This document shows, piece by piece, positions 21,810 through 28,025 of a stretch of 29,662 nt of DNA. The position numbers and the translations under genes were made by a program. This DNA is from a virus, in IMG/VR virus record IMGVR_UViG_3300043099_000429, positions 1 through 29,662 of that record. One strand, written 5' to 3'. Numbering within the stretch: the stretch's first letter is position 1; each line of letters starts with the position of its first letter. Below the pieces are notes generated by a model. The model did not search any database. It was given only the letters and a program-made list of their open reading frames with translations, and was not told where the DNA came from.

Positions 21810-22371
21810 TCCACCCTGTCCTGTACTCTTCGAGGGATGGGAAACAACCACAGAAGCACTTGGCAGACGTGGCTGGAGAATATCTCTCGAGGAGGAATAT
21901 CGTCCTTATGATTTTGCAAGCGAGAAGCGTCTACTTCTGTATCACGATAAGTCTAATTTAAAGATGCTGGCCGTCAGTCGTGAGTATCGTGAGTATATGG
22001 AACGGGATCGTTACAATAGCTTTCAACACCAGTATATGCAAGAGTGGAACGGCCCTACATTTAATGTAGTACACGTAGCAAATGATTTTGTGTTCAAGTA
22101 TGATACGTGTATGCCACAGTTTATTGAATGGGGCGAAACGAGGCCGAGAACGATAGAAATGCATGAGCAGGATATAATGATGACGCCGCTATTCCTGAAG
22201 CTAAAGGAAGCGGAAGCTAAGGAAATCATTGTGGAACCTCAAGAAGTCTCTCAACTACTTGAGCAGATCATGCGGATGCAATCTCCAGGACAGGCTGAGA
22301 TACGTAAGCGTAACAGGTTGATAACACCACAAGTGCATGCATCAATATTGACATTTCCAGGAGCAGCTTAG
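21790..22371 (+). CDS. Hypothetical protein (193 aa)
   Basis: ATG 21790 overlaps the previous gene by 20 bases in another frame. The N-terminal half shows VLFEGWETTTEALGRRGWRI and repeated strands, and the middle holds HEQDIMMTPLFLKLKEAEAK. The composition (W-x-T-x(3)-AL-x(3)-GW) recalls a recurring phage hypothetical family. No catalytic motif seen. Confidence 0.65.
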   Translation: MALLRVNPPCPVLFEGWETTTEALGRRGWRISLEEEYRPYDFASEKRLLLYHDKSNLKMLAVSREYREYMERDRYNSFQHQYMQEWNGPTFNVVHVANDFVFKYDTCMPQFIEWGETRPRTIEMHEQDIMMTPLFLKLKEAEAKEIIVEPQEVSQLLEQIMRMQSPGQAEIRKRNRLITPQVHASILTFPGAA

Positions 22372-22715
22372 TGATCATTGCGTTGGACTATGATGGTTGT
22401 TTTACGGAAGATATAATGCTATGGAGAATCTTTGCTTCAGGTTGTGATGCACAAGGACATAGGCTTATCGCAGTCACTATGCGGTATCCATCAGAACTTA
22501 TGCATGATCACTTGTATGAGATAATCGGAGAGGGCAACATCTTCTGTACAGGTCGGAAAGCAAAGAAGCCATTCTTAGAAGCAGTTGGTATCAAGCCTAA
22601 TGTATGGATAGACGATCATCCGCAATCTGTATTCATGGATGCAGAACAAATATGGGGCATAGCTACACCTGAAGGCCACACTAATTCGACTAATGCTGTT
22701 GATCTAAAGGACTAA
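22371..22715 (+). CDS. HAD-superfamily phosphatase-like protein (114 aa)
   Basis: GTG 22371 with CAGGAG about six bases upstream. Motif I ALDYDGC (Asp 6 and Asp 8), motif II Thr in AVTMR (36), a Lys near 65 and motif IV WIDDHP (79-84) define the HAD phosphotransferase core with almost no cap. Phage relatives are small 5'-nucleotidase or 3'-phosphatase-like enzymes. The substrate is unknown. Confidence 0.72.
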   Translation: MIIALDYDGCFTEDIMLWRIFASGCDAQGHRLIAVTMRYPSELMHDHLYEIIGEGNIFCTGRKAKKPFLEAVGIKPNVWIDDHPQSVFMDAEQIWGIATPEGHTNSTNAVDLKD

Positions 22716-22716
22716 A

Positions 22717-22932
22717 ATGAAGTTTAGATTTTATATTACTGACACCGCTGATGGCAGTATCCGTGGCACGAATGATGAACTTATTGCTCGTGACTACGCT
22801 GAGAGTGAAGATAACTTCGTGGTTGATACTGAAACTGGTATGTGGTTGCAGCCAGATGACGGCCAAGAAGAAGTGAAAGAGGCTGATGACAACCGTATCG
22901 AAGATGATGGTAGCGACGAGGAAATTGAATAA
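22717..22932 (+). CDS. Acidic hypothetical protein (71 aa)
   Basis: AAAGGA six bases before ATG 22717. An N-terminal strand-rich part (FRFYITDTADGSIRGTND) is followed by a very acidic tail (last 25 residues mostly Asp/Glu). It could mimic nucleic acid, but many phages carry such proteins without known role. Stop overlaps the next start (TAATG). Confidence 0.6.
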   Translation: MKFRFYITDTADGSIRGTNDELIARDYAESEDNFVVDTETGMWLQPDDGQEEVKEADDNRIEDDGSDEEIE

Positions 22933-23147
22933 TGGCTAAGACAACAGTACTATCGCTTGGAGAAGTCCAGGCAGCACTAGAGACAGCTACACGCAACTTG
23001 AAGCTGGCTCAATCGAACTTCATTAAGGCATCTGTACGCCTTACTGAAGCTGAAGAAAAGCATGCTCAAACTACACTTGAGCTTGTGAACACTGCTAATA
23101 CGGTTCGGGCGGCAAGTAAGGTGATCCCGATCGCACTGCGAGGTTAA
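22932..23147 (+). CDS. Small coiled-coil protein (71 aa)
   Basis: Starts in TAATG of the preceding gene. The sequence LGEVQAALETATRNLKLAQS through VRLTEAEEKHAQTTLELVNT is a long amphipathic helix. Oligomerisation is likely; no family recognised. Confidence 0.65.
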   Translation: MAKTTVLSLGEVQAALETATRNLKLAQSNFIKASVRLTEAEEKHAQTTLELVNTANTVRAASKVIPIALRG

Positions 23148-23148
23148 G

Positions 23149-23661
23149 ATGTCTGCCGAGGAATGGAGACCAGTAGTTGGTAACACTAATTACGAGGTTT
23201 CATCTCTTGGCAGGGTAAGAATGTTACCTCTAAAGAATGAGTTACCTCTGAAATTGAATAAAGGCTATGTGTATGTGTATTTAAGAGTACCAGACAAGCT
23301 ATACACAGGCGTACATAGACTAGTGGCTGCGGCGTTTCTACCAAGGTCATTATGCGATACAGAAGTAAATCATAAAGACGGGATTAAATGTCACAACAAG
23401 TTTGATAATTTAGAGTGGTGTACACCTCGAGAGAACGTAAGACATGCACATAAAATGGGTTTAATGAAGCGGAGTGCCAGGGTGTTGCTAACTGAAAGAG
23501 ACATTCCAGAAATATACAGATTACATTTAAGTGGTATGTCAAACGGTGCAATTGGGAAGATCTACGGAGTGCACAACGCGACTATCAGCAGTATTGTTAC
23601 TCGTCGCACTTGGGCAGATGTCACTCCAAAACCCGCGCAGGGCTGCTCTAGTGGGCCATAG
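23149..23661 (+). CDS. NUMOD4/HNH homing endonuclease (170 aa)
   Basis: Domains in order: NUMOD4 (EEWRPVVGNTNYEVSSLGRV, residues 4-23), a His-Asn-type HNH nuclease (VHRLVAAAF, EVNHKDG 72-78, NLEWCTPREN 87-96) and a C-terminal helix-turn-helix that reads DNA (about 115-150, SNGAIGKIYGVHNATISSIV). This is the common architecture of phage homing endonucleases. It is free-standing between an unrelated coiled-coil gene and a non-coding island, starts one base after the upstream stop, and is AT-richer than neighbours. Confidence 0.88.
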   Translation: MSAEEWRPVVGNTNYEVSSLGRVRMLPLKNELPLKLNKGYVYVYLRVPDKLYTGVHRLVAAAFLPRSLCDTEVNHKDGIKCHNKFDNLEWCTPRENVRHAHKMGLMKRSARVLLTERDIPEIYRLHLSGMSNGAIGKIYGVHNATISSIVTRRTWADVTPKPAQGCSSGP

Positions 23662-23907
23662 CGGACCGATTGTGGGGTAGGGTAGGGGCAAGTGCCAACA
23701 AAATTCGGCAGCCCCTATGACCAAACCTAGCCACCCCTTGAGGGCGCGACCTCGTTAAATTAATGATAGAATCAGTTTGAGGCTGGCCAGTTTGCCGAGA
23801 AGTATTAAACTGGTGCAACAACCTTGATCTAGCAATTGTGCAAGACGAGGTATCTTATATGGCATACAATATCGTGTGTCGTATTACTATAAAAGAGGAA
23901 ATAGAAA
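23662..23907 (+). promoter_or_regulatory. Structured non-coding island before the three-repeat gene
   Basis: No gene. The first part is GC-rich and folds: AGGGGC (23684-23689) pairs with GCCCCT (23711-23716) around an inner TGCC/GGCA, and GGGGTAGG (23674 onward) can pair with CCTA and CCCC beyond. The second part turns AT-rich with GTATCTTATATGG and TACAAT (23865-23870), which is the likely promoter area for the strongly translated gene at 23908, although no good -35 is visible. The word GTATCTTATATG recurs at 26501. Confidence 0.45.
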
Positions 23908-24519
23908 ATGAGCAATCCTAACATGACGCTGCAAAAAGGTGTAATGACCGCTGATGGCAAATGGTTCGCTACTGTTGGAGAAGCGAAAGACTATCTGCGT
24001 AAGCCTTTGATCACTGCTGCGTTGAAGAAGGTCGCTAACGGCAACGAGAATCTGGCTCAATTCCTTCTGGAAAATGATGATGAAATCCAAAAGGCTTTCG
24101 AAGCTGGTACGGTTGCGCGCGTCACCAAGGCTGAGCGTAATAAGCTGAAGAAGGCTCTGGATCACCTGTGTTCGCTTGGTGATACAAAGCTGCGTTTCAT
24201 TACTGACAATGCTGAAGCTGTTCTTGATTCGTTCCGTTGGCCCAGCGTCAAGCGTTTGACTGCTGAAGAGAAGGCTGCTGAAACCATGAAGGCTCTGACT
24301 GCTCTGGCTGATGCCAAGGCTGCTGAATGGGTTATCGCAAACAAAGATGCAATTCTGAATGCATACGAAGCTGGCATTGAGAAGCGTGCTGCTCCTGGTG
24401 GTACTGGTCTGGCTGAGTACCAGGCTGCTAAGGCCGCTGGTCCGGAAGCTCTTGCCGCCTACAATAAGGCGCGTGATGAGAAGAAGGCTGCTGAAAAGGC
24501 TGCAAAGAAGGCCGCTTAA
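23908..24519 (+). CDS. Three-repeat Ala/Lys-rich protein, probably abundant (203 aa)
   Basis: Three copies of a roughly 45-residue helical unit: FLLENDDEIQKAFEAGTVAR (52-71), FITDNAEAVLDSFRWPSVKR (97-116) and WVIANKDAILNAYEAGIEKR (141-160), each with N at position 5 and a closing Arg. The tail from 165 on is Ala/Lys/Glu-rich. Codons are strongly biased to GCT, CTG, AAG and CGT, unlike the neighbours, pointing to high expression. The gene stands alone between non-coding islands behind a GAGGAAA ribosome binding site. No family recognised; an abundant DNA- or protein-binding factor is my inference. Confidence 0.75.
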   Translation: MSNPNMTLQKGVMTADGKWFATVGEAKDYLRKPLITAALKKVANGNENLAQFLLENDDEIQKAFEAGTVARVTKAERNKLKKALDHLCSLGDTKLRFITDNAEAVLDSFRWPSVKRLTAEEKAAETMKALTALADAKAAEWVIANKDAILNAYEAGIEKRAAPGGTGLAEYQAAKAAGPEALAAYNKARDEKKAAEKAAKKAA

Positions 24520-24736
24520 GGAACCACTGAGGCTACTGAGCCTGTGTCATCCTTAAAGTGAAACAGGTTCGGGTTGTGTGTCACCCTCCTGCTGCCAAAG
24601 GTCTCTCCTCCCTTGACGAGGCGGTAGTAAAAACACTCACCAATATACGACCAAGTGGTCACAAATTCAGGGCTAGCATCATGGCCCAAGGCACTACCCT
24701 ACTTGTAGGATGTTGCTTAAAAGATGATGATTAACT
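24520..24736 (+). other. Structure-rich non-coding stretch after the three-repeat gene
   Basis: Up to the terminator at 24737 there is no convincing gene except a possible 17-codon frame. Visible pairings: AGGCT-ACTG-AGCCT, CTGCTGCC with GGCGGTAG (eight pairs, 23-base loop), the palindrome GACCA-AG-TGGTC (24649-24660) and CCTAC-TT-GTAGG. It could be a 3' untranslated region that protects the upstream mRNA, or a small RNA released from it. The first 13 codons after the upstream stop remain open in frame. Confidence 0.4.
24681..24734 (+). CDS. Possible 17-residue peptide
   Basis: ATG 24681 lies eight bases after AGGG and encodes MAQGTTLLVGCCLKDDD, stopping three bases before the terminator stem. 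Its position at the end of a transcript is gene-like, but the length gives no statistical support and the frame crosses a hairpin. Confidence 0.2.
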   Translation: MAQGTTLLVGCCLKDDD

Positions 24737-24777
24737 AGCCCTACTTTACTCCACGAGAGTTTAGTAGGGCTCTTTAA
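24737..24777 (+). terminator. Strong intrinsic terminator
   Basis: Nine-bp outer stem (AGCCCTACT with AGTAGGGCT), two mismatches, then an inner ACTC/GAGT stem with loop CACGA, followed by CTTTAA. This is the best rho-independent terminator in the window and ends the transcript of the three-repeat gene. Confidence 0.8.
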
Positions 24778-24808
24778 TTAATAGGCTTGTCGCAGGTCTA
24801 TTAATTAA
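24774..24808 (+). promoter_or_regulatory. 11-bp inverted repeat abutting a ribosome binding site
   Basis: TTAATTAATAG (24774-24784) and CTATTAATTAA (24798-24808) are perfect inverted repeats around a 13-base loop. The right arm runs directly into AAGGAGG (24807-24813), so folding would crowd the ribosome binding site of the gene at 24820. As DNA it could equally be an operator for a dimeric repressor. Confidence 0.55.
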
Positions 24809-24819
24809 GGAGGTAGCAC

Positions 24820-24867
24820 ATGCTGTACATAATTGGGTATTCAGGGCAACAGGCAATTGATGTATGA
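24820..24867 (+). CDS. 15-residue leader-like peptide
   Basis: MLYIIGYSGQQAIDV is encoded behind a perfect AAGGAGG and ends ATGA into the next gene. The strong ribosome binding site with so short a product suggests a leader peptide that loads ribosomes onto the operon starting at 24864. Confidence 0.4.
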   Translation: MLYIIGYSGQQAIDV

Positions 24868-24986
24868 TAAAATTTAAACATGGTATGTCTCAAAGGCAAC
24901 TTGCCTTAATGTGGAACGACCACCCTGAATGGTGCAATCGCGGGCCTACTTGGTGGCGGCTATTGTTCATACATGCGGAGAAGTAA
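24864..24986 (+). CDS. Small basic Trp-rich protein (40 aa)
   Basis: Coupled to the leader peptide by ATGA and to the next gene by TAATG. The product includes MSQRQLALMWNDHPEWCNRG and ends PTWWRLLFIHAEK. Four Trp in 40 residues is unusual. No family recognised. Confidence 0.5.
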   Translation: MIKFKHGMSQRQLALMWNDHPEWCNRGPTWWRLLFIHAEK

Positions 24987-25126
24987 TGCGATACAAATTA
25001 ATCTATGAACACGCGCTTCTTGAATTCGAGCGCAGATGCTCAGAAATGCTACAAAACGATTGGACGCCATTAGGTGGTGTCTCCATAATGGAAGGCCATT
25101 GGTTTGCGCAGGCTTTTGTAAAATGA
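24986..25126 (+). CDS. DUF1737-like protein (46 aa)
   Basis: The whole sequence matches the small DUF1737 fold: a strand (YKLIYEHALLEFERRCSEML), then W-x-PLGGVS and a closing strand (FAQAFVK). Members are common in phages and bacteria, with no known activity. It begins in TAATG and ends in ATGA. Confidence 0.7.
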   Translation: MRYKLIYEHALLEFERRCSEMLQNDWTPLGGVSIMEGHWFAQAFVK

Positions 25127-25365
25127 GCTGGAAGACTAAGCGCACTAAGCCGTATCTCGCAGAGACGATTCATCGTCAACCTTGTATACGCTGTGGTAAA
25201 CCTTCAGTGTTTCAATGGCAGATCTGCTCAGATACCCGATACTACCGCCCTATCTGTATTGAGTGTGACATGGCATTAAATGCAATGTTACTTGTGTGGT
25301 TCAATCATCCCGACCCAAAAGGTGCAATGGAAGCGTATAAAAGGAAATTGTTAAATGCAGTTTAA
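25123..25365 (+). CDS. Zinc-finger small protein (80 aa)
   Basis: CIRC (residues 21-24) and a later C plus CIEC (about 48-51) form a treble-clef-like zinc site around PSVFQWQICSDTRYYRPI; the C-terminal helix carries WFNHPDPKGAMEAYKRKLL. I recall near-identical small proteins in other phages. The arrangement suggests nucleic acid binding. ATGA overlap with the DUF1737 gene. Confidence 0.7.
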   Translation: MSWKTKRTKPYLAETIHRQPCIRCGKPSVFQWQICSDTRYYRPICIECDMALNAMLLVWFNHPDPKGAMEAYKRKLLNAV

Positions 25366-25537
25366 TTCTACAACCAAATGTGAGTACTGTGGACATTATC
25401 GCAGTGCTCGTGACCATTCTAAATGTTCCAAGCGGAGACAAAAAGATGAGCGCATTAGAGATCTTAGTAGAGGCAAGTCCGGAGGATCTGACACCGGCCT
25501 GCAAAGTACACAAACGGCGAATCTTCAGTCGTCTTAA
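25355..25537 (+). CDS. Zinc-knuckle-like small protein (60 aa)
   Basis: AAAGGA precedes ATG 25355. CEYC (9-12) with H and C 11-15 residues later (DHSKCSKRRQ) makes a compact zinc knuckle followed by a basic stretch. The last 30 residues are low-complexity and overlap the next gene out of frame, so the true product may depend mainly on its first half. Confidence 0.5.
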   Translation: MQFNSTTKCEYCGHYRSARDHSKCSKRRQKDERIRDLSRGKSGGSDTGLQSTQTANLQSS

Positions 25538-25721
25538 GCGTACTGGTTATTTCATGAGAGTGGTCCCGACAGACTACCTTCTGAACTCGCATACAATTCA
25601 AGAAAGCATTAACGACAACAAGGTGCTTATTTTGAATCTTTATGAGGGAACTGTGCACTTCATAAAAGGCGACGAAATGGTCAAGCCAGTGACTAGCGCT
25701 AATTTGAAGATACAGAAATGA
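25446..25721 (+). CDS. Hypothetical protein (91 aa)
   Basis: ATG 25446 has CGGAG eight bases upstream and overlaps the zinc-knuckle gene by 92 bases. The product runs MSALEILVEASPEDLTPACK, a basic helix, then strands (VLILNLYEGTVHFIKG). No family recognised. Confidence 0.6.
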   Translation: MSALEILVEASPEDLTPACKVHKRRIFSRLKRTGYFMRVVPTDYLLNSHTIQESINDNKVLILNLYEGTVHFIKGDEMVKPVTSANLKIQK

Positions 25722-25939
25722 AAAGATGCTATGGAAGCGGCCCTGATGAAGATTGCGGGGATTGCTATCTCAAGAGTGCTTGTTATAGTCGGTTTATGGC
25801 CGATAAAGAGTACTCTAATGCTGAGCTGACAGAGATCTACCACAGGGCCAACAACACAGAGATAGGTAAATCTGTTCCTATTACCACACAGCGGGTCTTT
25901 ACTGCAATGCGGGAGTGCCTAAGGATGAAGCGTAAATGA
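25718..25939 (+). CDS. Cys-rich small protein (73 aa)
   Basis: The first 22 residues hold four Cys (CYGSGPDEDCGDCYLKSAC), a spacing suited to one zinc or iron-sulphur site; the remainder is a charged helix (AELTEIYHRANNTEI onward). Coupled by ATGA at both ends. No function known. Confidence 0.6.
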   Translation: MKRCYGSGPDEDCGDCYLKSACYSRFMADKEYSNAELTEIYHRANNTEIGKSVPITTQRVFTAMRECLRMKRK

Positions 25940-26118
25940 AGAAGGATTTGGATAAATTAAGGCGCTCGATCGATGCATATCTGACTGAAGCAATTGAGCT
26001 TACTGAAAAGGAGCCTAGCAGAGCTATGGACAAGGTTGATTCAGCTAGGCTGCTAATGCAGGAGTTCAGCTATGATATATGGATGCGTCATCACACTTCA
26101 GGAAAGGTCGGTAAATGA
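25936..26118 (+). CDS. Hypothetical helical protein (60 aa)
   Basis: ATGA overlaps at both ends. The sequence is two charged helices (KDLDKLRRSIDAYLTEAIEL, then SARLLMQEFSYDIWM). No family recognised. Confidence 0.6.
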   Translation: MKKDLDKLRRSIDAYLTEAIELTEKEPSRAMDKVDSARLLMQEFSYDIWMRHHTSGKVGK

Positions 26119-26501
26119 ATACACAGGTGTTCGTGGAAGAGCTTCACCAAGTAGCAGAGGAGTTCAAGCTACCTCGAAGAACCCCTATAGAACGCGATAA
26201 TATTCTTCTAGAGACAATCGTTCGTCTACGAAAGTTGCCAATATCGGGTTTCTATGGAGACCGTGTACCTACTTTCAAACAAGGCATGCCTACACATGAG
26301 CTTCAGGATCTTGTAACCGCAGAGGAAGTTACAGGATATATACGAAAGTGCGAAGAGCTGCAAGCGAAGATCGACGCGCTTATACTCGAGTACTGCCCTG
26401 ATGAGATGACAGAGGAACAACTCCGAATCTGGAGTGAGTCTCAAAAGACAGTCAGCAAGGAAACAGAGTCAGCTGTAGAAGAGGCTTTGCGCAGAACTTA
26501 G
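26115..26501 (+). CDS. Hypothetical protein (128 aa)
   Basis: Coupled to the previous gene by ATGA. An N-terminal helix (FVEELHQVAEEFKL), a central HELQDLVTAEEVTGYIRKCE and an acidic C-terminal helix suggest an all-helical protein. No family recognised. It is the last gene before the hairpin that precedes the HNH endonuclease. Confidence 0.6.
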   Translation: MNTQVFVEELHQVAEEFKLPRRTPIERDNILLETIVRLRKLPISGFYGDRVPTFKQGMPTHELQDLVTAEEVTGYIRKCEELQAKIDALILEYCPDEMTEEQLRIWSESQKTVSKETESAVEEALRRT

Positions 26502-26548
26502 TATCTTATATGAATACCACAAGGTACTCATAAACCAAATATAAGATA
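26502..26548 (+). promoter_or_regulatory. Two-tier hairpin abutting the HNH ribosome binding site
   Basis: TATCTTATAT (26502-26511) pairs with ATATAAGATA (26539-26548); an inner stem GAATACC/GGTACTC with one mismatch closes an ACAA tetraloop, and AATAAACCA-like bases bulge on the 3' side. The right arm stops two bases before GGAG (26550-26553), so folding could limit initiation at ATG 26559. ATATAAGATA also resembles a T4-type late -10 box, which fits the I-TevI precedent of an early hairpin hiding the site and a late promoter inside it. Confidence 0.65.
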
Positions 26549-26558
26549 TGGAGTGACC

Positions 26559-26951
26559 ATGCAAGCAATCTGTATACACTGTAACAAGGAATACACCACC
26601 AAAGCTAGCTACAATAGCAAATATTGTGGCAACCAATGCCAGAAGGACTTTGAATACGAGTTCTATATCCGTGAATGGAAGGACGGACTTGTAGACGGTT
26701 TGAAGGGTAGCAAGGCACACGGCCAACTTAGTGGACACCTTATGCGATACTTGCATGAGAAGTATACAGCTTGCTGCGAATGTGGAATAACAAACTGGTG
26801 TGAGATGCCTATAACACTAGAAGTAGAACACATTGATGGTGTATTTCAGAACACAAGCGAAGCCAACCTAATCCTTTTATGTCCTAATTGTCACAGCCAG
26901 ACAGATACCTATAGGGCAAAGAATAAAGGAAACGGCAGAGCACGTTATTAA
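26559..26951 (+). CDS. HNH homing endonuclease with zinc ribbon (130 aa)
   Basis: Residues 5-27 form a zinc site (CIHC...CGNQC), a putative DNA reader, and residues 72-112 an HNH nuclease: CxxC, EVEHIDG (88-94) and LLCPNCHSQTD (106-116). The second Cys pair (108, 111) with C72/C75 holds the structural zinc and His 91 is the likely catalytic base. The gene is free-standing and ends three bases before a tRNA, the same setting as the LAGLIDADG gene at 1817. Confidence 0.85.
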   Translation: MQAICIHCNKEYTTKASYNSKYCGNQCQKDFEYEFYIREWKDGLVDGLKGSKAHGQLSGHLMRYLHEKYTACCECGITNWCEMPITLEVEHIDGVFQNTSEANLILLCPNCHSQTDTYRAKNKGNGRARY

Positions 26952-26954
26952 CAA

Positions 26955-27030
26955 GCTACCTTAACTCAGTTGGTAGAGTACCTGACCTGTAATCAGGCTG
27001 TCGTCTGTTCGAATCAGACAGGTAGCACCA
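26955..27030 (+). tRNA. tRNA-Thr(UGU)
   Basis: Acceptor GCTACCT/AGGTAGC, discriminator A, encoded CCA; D stem ACTC/GAGT; anticodon stem CCTGA/TCAGG with loop CCTGTAA (anticodon TGT); T stem GTCTG/CAGAC with loop TTCGAAT. A canonical cloverleaf that reads ACA and other ACN codons. It sits between the HNH gene and the first tRNA-like element. Confidence 0.93.
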
Positions 27031-27034
27031 GTCT

Positions 27035-27113
27035 TCTTCCTTAGCTCAGTGTTAGAGCGCGCTCACCACATACTAGAGCGAGGTAGCATGTTAAACTCAT
27101 GCAGGAAGAACCA
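27035..27113 (+). tRNA. Atypical tRNA-like element, copy 1 (11-nt anticodon loop)
   Basis: Acceptor TCTTCCT pairs perfectly with AGGAAGA, discriminator A and CCA follow; D stem GCTC/GAGC; anticodon stem CGCTC/GAGCG closes an 11-base loop ACCACATACTA instead of seven; variable AGGTA; T stem GCATG/CATGC with loop TTAAACT. D loop AGTGTTA has U at 19 and the T loop has A at 56, where G19 and C56 are normal. No anticodon can be assigned with confidence. It starts four bases after tRNA-Thr. Confidence 0.7.
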
Positions 27114-27134
27114 TACAATCCAAGTGGAGACACA

Positions 27135-28019
27135 ATGAAGACACTTATTAGTGGAATTAACGGTAATGATGTCAGACTTCCAAAAGATCCAGAAGGTGAT
27201 ACACCTGGCTTCAAAATTGCGAGTATATCGATCAGTGGTCTGTTACTCGAGTTTAAGAATGCCCCTGTATTCAAAATACCTAATGATGGCGTTCTGATTA
27301 ACACAAAGAAGTTCACTGTAAGACGCTTTTGTCTACCATACCGAAAGATGGTGGTGGAGTTTCAAGAGGGAGCTAACAAAGGTGATTTGTGTAATATACT
27401 ACTGCTCAGGCAAGCAACGCCCGAGGGATTAATAACGCTGAATTACTTTACACGTACCATAGGCTCTCCTTGGGTATTTGCACCTATTCTTGCCGCGTTT
27501 TCCTTGGCGGAAGGTGAGACAGAGATAGTTGTAGAAGCTAATCCGAACGTCCCGACAGAGAATGGTAATGTTGTTGGCTTTTATCGTCCTGACAATTTGG
27601 TCACGAGAAAGTTCGGCACTTACAATTTTGAAGGAAGCGATACGCATGTTGGAAGGATGAATTGGGTCTTCACAACTGTATTGCAAATGATGATGCTACT
27701 TGCTTGTAAGAATGTCGCAGTAAAGGACTCTATGCCCAAGCCAAAAAAAGGTTGTAAGCTAAGAGAACGTATGGGCACTCACTACAAGGAACTAGTAATC
27801 GAGGTTAAAAATAAAATCAGTAGTGTGAGTGCTGAGGCTCCAGATAGCACAGATGTAATTGAAAGATATCGACCAGGAGAGCACATTCGTATGGGGCACG
27901 ATCATCGTTTCAAGACCAAAGAAGGTTATGTTACATATTGGATACAGGATATAGTGGTAAATGCTGGCGTCGGCTATAAAGTCGAAAAGACCTACAAACT
28001 ACAGCCGAGTCACTGCTGA
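27135..28019 (+). CDS. Hypothetical protein between tRNA-like repeats (294 aa)
   Basis: ATG 27135 has GGAGA seven bases upstream; an earlier ATG at 27099 lies inside the tRNA-like element and is unlikely. The N-terminal half is strand-rich; a mildly hydrophobic patch (WVFTTVLQMMMLLACKNVAV) lies near residue 180, then a basic linker and a C-terminal block RYRPGEHIRMGHDHRFKTKE ending with YWIQDIVVNAG. That block has a distant look of C-terminal RGHFR-type domains in some phage and plasmid proteins, too weak to use. The flanking repeats suggest a cargo gene. Confidence 0.7.
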   Translation: MKTLISGINGNDVRLPKDPEGDTPGFKIASISISGLLLEFKNAPVFKIPNDGVLINTKKFTVRRFCLPYRKMVVEFQEGANKGDLCNILLLRQATPEGLITLNYFTRTIGSPWVFAPILAAFSLAEGETEIVVEANPNVPTENGNVVGFYRPDNLVTRKFGTYNFEGSDTHVGRMNWVFTTVLQMMMLLACKNVAVKDSMPKPKKGCKLRERMGTHYKELVIEVKNKISSVSAEAPDSTDVIERYRPGEHIRMGHDHRFKTKEGYVTYWIQDIVVNAGVGYKVEKTYKLQPSHC

Positions 28020-28025
28020 CGATCT

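Noticed and set aside
23865-23870. TACAAT as a firm -10 box for the three-repeat gene
   Set aside because: The position is sensible, but no matching -35 exists at normal spacing, so it is only mentioned in the island entry.
24359-24556. Arg/Leu-rich 65-codon frame inside the three-repeat gene
   Set aside because: It is the out-of-frame reading of the Ala/Lys codon repeats and has no start signal.
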